In this document: positions 12,436 to 21,926 of the stretch, piece after piece
How positions within the stretch are numbered: position 1 is the stretch's first letter
How the letters are laid out: each line of letters begins with the position of its first letter
NCBI RefSeq assembly: GCF_000340215.1
Contig: NW_006921533.1
Coordinates: 5,609,424-5,673,423, forward strand
Length of the DNA: 64,000 nucleotides
Source of the DNA: Pseudocercospora fijiensis CIRAD86
Lineage: Eukaryota; Ascomycota; Dothideomycetes; Mycosphaerellales; Mycosphaerellaceae
Direction: 5' to 3'
Translations under genes and position numbers: made by a program
Notes under the pieces: model-generated
What the model was told of the DNA's origin: nothing
Database searches by the model: none
What the model saw: only the letters and a program-made list of their open reading frames with translations

Positions 12436-12818
12436 GGCAGGAGTCCAGCATTATGCTATGTCCTCCTGTGTTCTCCCACTGTCGCCGAAGTTGCGGTATA
12501 GACTATGTTCGTCTTTGGTGGGAGTGTTTTGGGCCCCGCGACGGACTCACGTTAGACTTCAAAGGCTGGTTCAAATCGCGCGTCAGTTCGCGTACTGCCG
12601 GTTGATTCTCGGCAGAATGTCCAAGCTCTCATTAGCCAACGTACACAGCTGCTGGCTAGGAAACATTAACACCACCACAATCCACCGCCCACCGCCCGCT
12701 TCATCAACTGCTAAACGAATCTCTGTTTGACTTGCTGGATAACATACTACGAAACCTTCCCTTCATACGCCACTGAAACCAAACCCCCAAACCCCCTACC
12801 TCACGTCCAACCGCCAAC

Positions 12819-13724
12819 ATGTTCATCGCGCGATCAGAATATGGTATGCATCTCGCATCTATGATCCCAGTGCTATGAGCACATCTAGCTAACAGATTGA
12901 TAGATCGTGGCATCAAGTATGCTTGAAGTACCATGCATCCTCCGCATCGACTTACTGACCCTTCCACAGCACCTTCTCCCCAGAAGGCCGTCTCTTCCAA
13001 GTCGAATACTCCCTTGAAGCCATCAAGCTCGGATCCACAGCAATCGGCATTTCGACATCTGCAGGCGTCATTCTTGGGGTAGAAAAGCGCATTACCTCTT
13101 CCCTCCTCGAGACCTCCTCTGTGGAGAAGATCGTCGAAATCGACCGACATATAGGATGCGCCATGTCTGGTCTGCAGGCCGATGCGCGAAGCATGATTGA
13201 GCACGCACGAGTCACATCGCAATCACACGAGTTCCACTACAACGAGCGGTTAGGAGTCGAGAGCTGTACGCAGGCAATTTGCGATCTGGCGCTCAGATTC
13301 GGTGAAGGAGCAGATGGCGAGGAGAGTATCATGAGCAGACCCTTCGGTGTGGCGCTCCTGATTGCTGGCTACGATGAGAATGGACCGTCGCTGTATGTCG
13401 CCTTCCTTTTGGAATCAGGATAATCATGACATGCTAACAATTGATAGCTACCACGCCGAGCCATCAGGCACCTTCTACCGCTACGACGCCAAAGCCATCG
13501 GTTCCGGTTCCGAGGGAGCTCAGGCAGAACTTCAAAACGAATTCCACAAATCGCTCACACTACCAGAGGCAGAAGTGCTTGTGCTGAAGACTCTCAAGCA
13601 AGTCATGGAAGAGAAGCTGGATTCGAAGAATGTGCAACTGGCAAGCGTGACCAAGGACAAGGGCTTCCGCATCTACACAGATGAGGAGATGGCTGGTGTG
13701 GTAGGCAGATTAGAGGGCAACTAG
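12819..13724 (+). CDS. PUP2: 20S proteasome subunit alpha-5
   Basis: Four exons: 12819-12843, 12904-12916, 12970-13392 and 13448-13724; 245 aa. The second exon is only 13 nt, encoding the DRGIN junction. The N-terminus reads [28 protein letters not shown], the proteasome alpha-subunit signature. [15 protein letters not shown] and the spacer GEGADGEES point to alpha-5 (yeast Pup2). The end is acidic-poor (GRLEGN) and near the usual length of about 245-260. It is a structural ring subunit without proteolytic activity. Introns clustered near the start are common in fungal proteasome genes. Confidence 0.93.
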
Positions 13725-14049
13725 AGAGGCTGAAAAGAGCTGTGTGATGTGCTACGACCGGATGACTTACCGGCATGTATAGTAAGGAATACAGACAGCA
13801 TTGCATCGGCGCTACGGCGTTGCAGCGAGCGGATGGAATTCAGCCAAAGACAACGCTGAAAGAGAGAGCCGGCCATGTCAGCATCAATTCCACGTGCCAG
13901 TCTCTCCTGTCGCCACTGCATTGGAAACCTAGAGCAATAGAGCCGACTTTTCCACCGCGATGCGCATCTCATGTCATCTCCGGGACGGTGACAGATAATC
14001 CACCAGGTCAGCCATGCATCGTAAGCCCATTCGTGGCATCCACCACGAT
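13725..14049. other. Intergenic region, no gene seen
   Basis: Short open frames here show no domain or codon pattern. It ends at the TA duplication of the MITE-like element. Confidence 0.3.
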
Positions 14050-14051
14050 TA

Positions 14052-14095
14052 ACGTGTGCAAGGAGGACTTCGTGATGCCACCCTCTTCGTTAGCG
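14052..14095. repeat. Left terminal inverted repeat of the MITE-like element
   Basis: 44 bp matching the reverse complement of 14658-14700 except for one inserted base in a C/T run. Confidence 0.85.
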
Positions 14096-14657
14096 TGGTG
14101 GGAAGGGCCGCTGCTAGCTGTTTCCGGTAGACGCTAAACGATTAGTAGTTAGTTTAGCATTGATTAGAAAGCGGCAACCTCCGCGAACCTCGACAAGCAA
14201 TACCTCCTACGGTCGCAAATGCGACTATACTATTCAATTTCATTAACCGGCTATATACTACTACAATAGCGACAAAATGAAGTCCAAATATCCATCCTAG
14301 AATGCCCTTTCCTTATCTAACAAAGAAGCGAAGCTCCGAAGGGCAATCGAGCGCTTCCGAGCCGGCGAATACGAGTCTAAAGTCGCCTGCTATTAGGACT
14401 TCGAAATCCTCTACCCTTTTACAGAAGCTCGGAGGTTGCCGAGCTTAGCTTGGCGGCACTCAGCTGTTCGACTAGGCTTTACACTACCTATTTCTACATC
14501 ACCACATTCTATTATAATACATTAGCAACGATTGTAGAATTATAGAACCGGATGCTGCGATTATTTTAGTGCAAAAATCAGTACAATCGCATCGCTGTAG
14601 GGCGCACATTAATTCGATGAAGTATCGATACAAAACGACGAGGTGCTTACAAATCCG

Positions 14658-14700
14658 CGCTAACGAAGGGGTGGCATCACGAAGTCCTCCTTGCACACGT
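14658..14700. repeat. Right terminal inverted repeat of the MITE-like element
   Basis: 43-bp partner of the left terminus, followed directly by the TA duplication. Confidence 0.85.
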
Positions 14701-14800
14701 TACTAACACAATCACGAGAATCCTCGCAGATTCACTTCCCAACTCCGTTCCGCCATCGGTGTCCCAAACCAGCAATCGCGGGGAAGAGACAACGCCGAGG

Positions 14801-14824
14801 AGAGAGAGAGAGAGAGAGAGAGAG
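14801..14824. repeat. (GA)n microsatellite
   Basis: About 12 GA units, followed by a short GT run, upstream of the dehydrogenase gene. Confidence 0.8.
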
Positions 14825-14952
14825 CTCTGTGTGTGTACTCCTGTATGAATTGAGGGGCACACACATACATATACATAAAACCCACAAAAGAAATCTGCAA
14901 CCCTTTCCTTTCCTTTCCACACATCACTCAAATCATCATCCCGCAATATATC

Positions 14953-16281
14953 ATGTCGTCGTCGTCATCCTCTGAAATTCTCACCCACAAACCAACCACC
15001 AACATCTCCATCACCACCAATCCCCAACATGACCTGCACATCAACACCTCCCACGAGATTCCCACCCCGGGTCCAAAAGAATGTTTGGTCCATGTCCGAG
15101 CCACGGGGATTTGTGGTTCGGACATACATTTCTGGAAAGAAGGGAGAATCGGGTCGAGTGTGATCACGGAAGAGTGTGGGTTGGGACATGAAAGTTCGGG
15201 AGAAATCATAAAAATGGGGCGGGAAGTGGAAGGGTTTCGAGTTGGTGAGTTCGCATCTTTCCGTTTCGTGTTGTATACAATTTGTTTACTTCGTTCTATA
15301 TATTCGTACATTTTCCATAAATACATATGCATATTGATACATCAAGCTCGTCAGGAGATCGCGTCGCCCTTGAATGTGGAATTCCGTGCTCAAAACCTTC
15401 TTGCTTCGCGTGTCGAACAGGCCAGTATCACGGATGTCCAGACATCACCTTCTTCTCCTCACCTCCAGTGCACGGAACACTTCGAAGATATCACGTCCAT
15501 CCCGCAGCATGGTTGCATAGACTTCCTAATTCGATCTCGTTTGAAGAAGGAGCGCTTTTGGAACCTTTGTCCGTGGCGTTGGCTGGGATCGATCGATCTG
15601 GATTGAGGATGGGAGATCCGCTTGTGATTTGTGGTGCGGGACCGATTGGGATGGTATCTTTACTTTCTGCGCACGCGGCGGGTGCTGCGCCGATTGTTAT
15701 AACGGATTTGGACGAGAGTCGATTGAAGATGGCGAAGGCACTTGTTCCGAGGGTGAGGACTGTGCTTGTGAAGAGGGAGGAGAGTCCAGAGGAGATTGCT
15801 GGTGGTGTGAAAGCTGCGTTGGGCCAGGAGGCGAAGCTGGTGATTGAGTGTACGGGTGTCCAATCCAGTATTTGGTCAGGCATATACGTGAGTATACACG
15901 ACCGACATTTTTTTCGAAAAAGATATTGATCACCACATAGGCCACAAGATTCGGAGGCACAGTCTTCATCATCGGCGTCGGCAAAGACAAACAAGAGATC
16001 CCATTCATGTACGCCTCATTCCGAGAGATCGACATCAGATTTCAATTCCGGTGAGTGCGTCACAGCTTGAATGCATCCTCTTGGAAACAAGGTGTAGCTG
16101 ACACAAGGATGTGCGCAGTTATCGCGAGACGTACCCCAAAGCGATCATGCTTGTCTCAGAAGGCCTGATCAATCTCAAGCCGCTGGTCACCCACCGCTAT
16201 ACTTTGGAGCAAGCACAGGAGGCTTTCACAACGGCTTCAACTCCTTCGGCGAGTGCAGTGAAAGTGCAGCTTCTTGATTGA
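14953..16281 (+). CDS. LAD1: L-arabinitol 4-dehydrogenase (zinc-dependent MDR)
   Basis: Four exons: 14953-15244, 15355-15887, 15941-16050 and 16119-16281; 365 aa. Zinc and structural motifs are [18 protein letters not shown], the cysteine-rich [17 protein letters not shown] and the family segment [16 protein letters not shown]. The cofactor fold shows [13 protein letters not shown] and [13 protein letters not shown]. The order and end ([18 protein letters not shown], then KVQLLD) match fungal L-arabinitol 4-dehydrogenase, which oxidises L-arabinitol to L-xylulose in pentose catabolism. Xylitol or sorbitol dehydrogenases are close alternatives, but the HVHPAAWLH segment favours LAD. It lies between two transposable elements. 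Confidence 0.88.
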
Positions 16282-16361
16282 GTGACTGCAAAGACTTTGT
16301 CCATGAGATGAGGTGTGGGGCGCGCAATTCGCATACGACCTTCGTGATCAGCCATAGAGAG

Positions 16362-17933
16362 TCATTCCTCATCCCCGTCGTCGTTCACCAGGTCCGAGAT
16401 CCTGATTTTGCTTCTTACTCCTGGCATTTCGTGGGGTGCCCAGCGTTCTATTGCACCGACACTCTCCTTGAGCGTGAAGTTTGGATTGGTTTCGTCGTCT
16501 TCCAGCATGCGTGGTGTACCGCTTCCTACAGCCATGATTCTATCGGACCATCTCATGAGTCGCTTGACCAGATGTGGAAATTCCAATGCTTTCATGCCGC
16601 CTCGCATCTCTATCATTCGCTTCTGTGCGGGTCTATGCACGTGACTCGAGGCATATTTGTCGCCGTACATGTGCTCGTGAAGAGCAATTCGTCCGACTGC
16701 CAAAATAAGAGCATCGGAGCAGGAGCGAGTGGGGTCGCCGAGTGCATCGTTGATGGCCGTGATGGCTTCTTGACGTAGCCAGTACATTATTTCAGGCGGC
16801 ATGGAGCCCAGTCTGATCATGTCTCCCGACCCGAACAGTAGCCTCACATAGAAGAGCGCCGGCTCGGCGAGCGAGGTCTGCGTCATGAACCATTCCCATT
16901 TGACGCCCTGGTCGGCGGTAATTTTCAGCGCCGGCCAGCCACGCGGTGCATAGACAGTCATCATGTGGTGAAGGATCAGGTCGAAGCAAGGCTGGTATTG
17001 AACAGGATAGAGATTGAAAGGGTCGATCCTCGCTCGTGAGGGACTTGAAGCTGGCGAAGTTGGCGGTGTGATGATGGCCGCCATATTGCCGCTGAACTCC
17101 ATCGGCTTCTCCGAGCCATCTGCCATTCGTTTGCTTCGAGCAGGCACAATGGCGTCGGAACTTGATGCCGCTCCCATGGGCGCATTAGCCACTCGTCGCT
17201 TTGGCCGAGATTGGCGACCATCGCACGGCAGCGTCGGATTGTCGCCATGGTGATGACCAGCTTTCGCCTTCAGACGCGCGAAGGCTGTGCGATAAAGCTG
17301 TATGGATGAGCCAATGCGTTCCGAGCGCTGTTCGATGGCAGTGCCGAGCAAAGTTGCTTTCGGAGCTGCAGATGCTGAAGATGGTGCGGCTGTCGGTTCA
17401 GGGCGAGGTGGACCGTACACCCGGGGTCTCTTGGCAACAGTGGCAGAGGCAGAGGCAGAGGCAGAGGCAGAGGCAGAGGCAGAGGCATTGGTAGCTGTAG
17501 CTGTAGCTGTAGCTGTGTTGCTCGTCGGTGGCGACGGCTGCTTCGCCTGTCTACGCTTCGGCTGCTGCTGCGGCTGCTCGACGAGGAAAGCGCGCTGGCC
17601 ACTGCCCGAGCTTTCAAGCTGTTCGAAGATCTTCTTCCGCCGTTGCGGCCATGACTTGAGCGCCGCCACGGAACGCACGCGCTTCTTGTTGGCCGCATTG
17701 GAGGCGGCATTCGGATCACTGGTCGTCACAATGAAGTCCTAGGCGGGCAATAATCATCAGGGCATCGCTCCGCGCAGCTTACACACGTGTGCTTTCTTCG
17801 CATCACTCACAATCTGCGGCTTCTTCTTCTCTTCGCCCGGCGTCTTGTCTTGCTCGTGGCGTCGCTCATCTTGCATCGCATCAGTCAGCACGGTCGGAGT
17901 GCTGCCCGGGAAAGCAAGAGCAGCGAAGGGCAT
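16362..17933 (-). CDS. Fungal-specific transcription-factor-like protein, no zinc cluster seen
   Basis: Two exons, 17933-17787 and 17738-16362, phase 0, 507 aa. The first exon starts MPFAALAFPG and leads into AKKAHDFIVTTSDPN across a 48-nt intron. The middle is low complexity: a hexamer repeat encodes a long Ser-Ala run at about 17450-17490, followed by a Thr-Ala run. The C-terminal third (PFNLYPVQYQPCFDLILHHM, then GGMKALEFPHLVKRLM) resembles the regulatory domain of fungal-specific transcription factors (Fungal_trans_2 type). No Zn2Cys6 cluster is present, which is frequent in this subgroup. Target genes are unknown. The donor site GTGTGT is weak, but it is the only one that keeps phase. 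Confidence 0.65.
17450..17516. repeat. In-gene microsatellites (GGCAGA)n and (GTAGCT)n
   Basis: Two adjacent six-base tandem repeats inside the transcription-factor-like gene. They encode Ser-Ala and Thr-Ala runs on the minus strand and stay in frame. Confidence 0.85.
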
Positions 17934-18299
17934 CTTTTTTCGGCGTGAAGATAGAGCAAGGTGCCGCACTGCGCTGCGCTGCACTGCACTGCACTGCTGC
18001 TGATTGCCGCTGGGATGTCGGATGGATGGTCAAGGCACAGCTGGGGCCCAAAGAGCTAGGTACCCTATCCTACAAGGTGTTGTCGTTGTCATTGGTTGTC
18101 GACCAATCCCTTGTCCGACCGCGCGCTATGATTCGAGTTCTTGCTGCTTGCTTCCGTCCTCGTGCATCAACGACATCTGTACCTGTCTACCTGTTCTGCT
18201 CCACTTCCATCACATTTGACCTCAGGAACTTGCTACACTAGAATACGCCAAGCCGAACCCCCACTAGAACAGGCGGCCCACCATTCCGTCCCAATGCCG
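17934..18299. other. Intergenic region ending at the MULE insertion
   Basis: No gene seen. A CACTGC-type short tandem run lies at about 17968-17998. Confidence 0.3.
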
Positions 18300-18308
18300 C
18301 AGCCCATG

Positions 18309-18362
18309 CGGCTTTGATAATTGTCAAACGCTCCAGGATAAACGTTAAACGCGGAATACGCC
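18309..18362. repeat. Left terminal inverted repeat of the MULE
   Basis: Begins CGGCTTTGATAATTG and ends GGAATACGCC. It differs from the reverse complement of the right end at two positions only, both TCA versus TTA, the change expected from RIP. Confidence 0.93.
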
Positions 18363-18899
18363 GAGCATGACTAAGATCGCCATTTCTATATAGAATCGTA
18401 TAGCAGCACCGATTCTCGAATAGATAATAGTAACTACGTATTAGAGAGGTAAGGGAATATCGAGGAAATAAGGAAATATAAAGATTTACGGTATATAGGG
18501 TTGTTTTATAGTAGAATCCGGATAGCTATTGTTCTACCTATTGCTATAGCATATGCCTAGCGTACCTATACTGTCTTAGTAGTAAATGCGGGTCTATAAC
18601 ATTCTTAGGGTAGTAGATAAAGCTATTATAGTTTACTAGACTATAGTTAAAGATTACCTACCCTCTTAGTACGTAGAGGGTATTGCTATTACTACTACTA
18701 TATTAATAGTAGCTTGCTAGCGGTTGTATCTATATTGTCGACGCCGGCGGAGCGAGTAAGCTTACTAGTAGAAGTATAGGGTATTATATCGGCGCCGGTA
18801 GAGCGGTTAAAGGTAGTAGAGCGGCTAGTATCTATAAAGGTGTAGGCATATAGTCGCTTATATTATAATACGTATTTCTAGGTCCGTAGTAATAGACAC

Positions 18900-21495
18900 T
18901 ATAGGCTCTATTGTTAGCTTTGCAACTATAGCGGCCTCTATAACCTGCCTTATAATAATAGCGTTGCTTTTTAATTGTTACTATTGCTAGAAGTAATAGC
19001 GGAGGCTCTTATCTACTAGGTATAGCTTATCGTTGCCGCTCTACTAGATTAATATAGACTCGAGCCGGTACTATACCTAGTAGTAGTATCGCTCTATAGG
19101 TTAGATTAATGCGCTTAGTACTAGTTAGATTACGACCTATACTATTATTGCCTTGCTCTCTTTTATAGGCGATATTTGTACGCTTCTTAGCTCTCTTCCG
19201 TAGCTTAATAATACGGCTATTTAAGTCCTTCTACTTGCCGCTAGGTATAAGCTAGTAGCTATCGAAGTCGTCTACTTCTAGCACTCGTATACCCTTACTT
19301 TATAGCATCTCTCTTATTAGACAGCGATAAGGTATACCTATTGTATAGCGGAAGCGTATACTATACGGTTTAGGTTAGAATTCGGCGTCCTTCTTACCCT
19401 TCTTAATCTCTTCCTTAGCTAATTCTATCTACTTCTTAGCTAGGTTAAGTACGTAGCGTATAATAATCCGGACGACTCGTTAATAGAATCTGTCTATTAT
19501 ACAGACTACAAGGCCTATATTCGCCTCTATAGTATAGCGCTCCTTCTAGCGGTCGATTTAGTAGTCCTAATATAGCTCTATCCGCTTTATAAAGGTAAGG
19601 ATGTCGGCCTTCGAGGATGTAAGCTATAACTTAATGCCTACGTAGGTACCTTTAATAGGGGACGTTGTCTCGTTGCTATAGTACTTATTGCGGTTAGTCT
19701 AAGCCTTTATACACTTCTTACGATAAGGCTACTATTAGTCTTCGAGATAAGAAGCTATCTCAAACTAGCTTTAGTCCTTAACCGCCTTCTTCTTAATCTC
19801 CTTTAGTATAGTAGCAAAAGCGGCTTTAGACGGTGCGTTAACGGCAGAGTAGAATGCGGCTATAAATTCCTCGCCTATAGGAGACAAATTAAAGCGCTTA
19901 GTCTCGTAGTTCTTAACTACTCTAAGAAGGCGCTTACAGTTAACAGTAACGGCCTTGTTTAGGTACTATTTATAGAGCTGTATAGGTACCTAAGGGAACA
20001 AGAGCTTGCTAGCATTAATTAATGCTAAGTCTCTATCGTATAGCATAATTTCCGGCTTATTAATCCTAGCTTCTAGTAGCAATTCAAATAGGCACTAGAA
20101 GGCTATTAGATAGGCTTCTTCTATCTAGTTTAGTATAAGCATTATTGCTAATAGAGCCGTTATATTAAATCTAGTAAGGAAGCTGAAGTTAAGAAGCGGT
20201 AGGCTATAATCTATTACGTTGTAGGTATAGTCTCTAAGAAGGACTTTAGGGTAAGAACGATAGGCCTCTATTATTATAAGGTAGGCGAAGAAGATCTATT
20301 AAAGACGGCTATTACGGACGCCCTTACGGACGAAGAATCCTTTATATTCTAATAGCTAAAGAGCCTTCTTAACTAGTGTCTTGCTACTAAGGTCTATCGC
20401 TCTTACTCGTACCTAGCAGTTATAGATATCTCTTAGTATTTAAGAAGGTGTTTCTTTACCTTCTTTCGTAAAGCGCTTTTTATAGAGATTGCGGTATACT
20501 CTCGCTAATAGACCGGAAGCGTATAGAGTAACTAAATAGTCTAGTATTATAGATTTCCGCTCTATTCGGTAGTGCTAAGGAAGGCTAATTAGGTCGATAG
20601 GAGGGTAGTTATAAGCGGCGTTATTACTAAGGCGAAGAGACTACGATAGTGCCTCTTCTACGTCTTCGTCGAAGAGGCTTAGTGCTATTAGTATAAACGT
20701 ATGCTAACAACTAGTTAATTTAGTGCCTTTGTTCCTGCGCTTCTTATAGATACGCTATCTACCGACACGCTTAGTTTAAGTCGCCTTTATTACCGCTAGT
20801 CGCTTCCTCGTAGCTCCTTTGCTATAGGCGTAGAAGATACGCTATAACTGCCTACGTAAGTTTAATTTTGTCGCCTAGCGCTTAATCTCGTATCTATTGT
20901 CGCGAGTAAATTTAATTATCTAATTCTAACCTTCTTCTAGCGTACTAAAGGCCTTCGCTTGCGGCGGTAAAGCAATCTCTTTAAACAACTCGAGGGTTAC
21001 TCGCGGCGCTACTATATCGCTATCTTTAGTAGAAGCCGCGTCTTTATTATTACCTTCTTTATTAACCTAACTATCCTTATTACCTACGGCTTCCGCGGCC
21101 GCCTCTAGATCGTTATCTATCTCTACCTACTCGGCTTTATTAATCTTCTACTAACTTAGAAGCCTAGGTCGCGTTTCTACCGTATATATCGCGTTAATCT
21201 CGTCGTCGCCGTAAGCTAGTCGCTCTTCGTTCTCTAGGTCGCGAATAGCTTTAGTATCAGTTAGAGGGAAGTCGCTATCGAGAAATTCAGACTTATAGTA
21301 GTTAAGAGGCGCTATAGCCTTATCTACGAGGTCTATAGTAGCTATAACTATCGATAGTAAGAGGTAGAAAGAGATAGATTCGAAGGGTAAGGAACGCGTA
21401 GGAAAACGCGTCTCGGAAACTACTAAAATAGCGCGGTATGCCCGATCTGGCTCCCGGGCGCGATTTGCCCTCGAAACCGCTAGATTACCGCGCAA
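18900..21495 (-). pseudogene. MULE transposase pseudogene (RIP stops, frame conserved)
   Basis: A single minus-strand frame beginning near 21495 can be followed to at least about 19300 without any insertion or deletion, broken only by TAG and TAA codons. It shows, in order, a FAR1-like DNA-binding stretch (near 20830-20990, IIKFTRDNRYEIKR and KGATRKRLAVIKAT), the first DDE aspartate in VLLRDYTYN with SLPLLNF (near 20190-20250), the second in MLYDRDLALINA (near 20010-20045), and LYKxYLNKAV (near 19950-19975). These are the landmarks of MULE transposases. The enzyme cannot be made. The 3' limit is uncertain. Confidence 0.85.
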
Positions 21496-21618
21496 AAATA
21501 AGGGTTAGGAACACCTCTCGAATATAGATACTACTGGATACGGTTCTACACGTTCAAAATGCCTCTGTCTAACCAATCTACATACAAATAGCCATTTCCA
21601 TAGTGAAAGGCGTATTCC

Positions 21619-21672
21619 GGCGTATTCCGCGTTTGACGTTTATCCTGGAGCGTTTAACAATTATCAAAGCCG
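21619..21672. repeat. Right terminal inverted repeat of the MULE
   Basis: Partner of the left end. Just inside it, the ten-base unit GGCGTATTCC is directly repeated (21609-21628). Confidence 0.93.
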
Positions 21673-21926
21673 CAGCCCATGTCTAGAACTCATGCCCCCA
21701 GGCGAATGGTACAATTCCGTGTGGAGACGTTCGTCTTCCCAATGATCAGCTGCAATTTATCGGAAGATCATAGATTGCCATTGCCGCTGTTGCGTTGAAA
21801 GACATGCCATGTGCATTGATTCGCAAGCCCACTTTGAACCGCCTCGATGCGCTGCCTCGGAAATCTCCACACTTCTGACGATGGGCATACATCTTGTGCC
21901 ACGCCACACAAAGACGGGTTTCACCT

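Larger units (their letters stand above)
14052..14700. mobile_element. MITE-like non-autonomous element with 43-44-bp TIRs and TA target duplication
   Basis: The ends are near-perfect inverted repeats. The left end at 14052-14095 reads ACGTGTGCAAGGAGGACTTC and on to ...CTTCGTTAGCG. The right end at 14658-14700 is its reverse complement with a single one-base gap. Both ends are flanked by TA (14050-14051 and 14701-14702), the target duplication of Tc1/mariner/pogo elements. The 649-bp interior has no intact gene. A stretch near 14320-14390 reads as a short helical, charged peptide reminiscent of the N-terminus of pogo/Fot1-type transposases, so it may be a deletion derivative. It is not heavily RIP-degraded. 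Confidence 0.85.
18309..21672. mobile_element. RIP-degraded Mutator-like element (MULE), full length
   Basis: The 3364-bp element is bounded by 54-bp inverted termini (18309-18362 and 21619-21672) and flanked by a perfect 9-bp duplication CAGCCCATG (18300-18308 and 21673-21681). A 9-bp duplication with long TIRs is the mark of Mutator-like elements. The interior is strongly AT-shifted and carries a dead transposase on the minus strand with recognisable MULE motifs. The termini are much less mutated than the interior. Confidence 0.93.

Noticed and set aside
7796..17933. Possible secondary-metabolite cluster (P450, dehydrogenase, regulator)
   Set aside because: No synthase gene is present, and GCP2 and proteasome genes lie between, so simple proximity does not support a cluster.
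17960..18000. CACTGC repeat as a CRISPR-like array
   Set aside because: The units are only a few bases long with no spacers. This is a simple sequence repeat in a eukaryotic genome.
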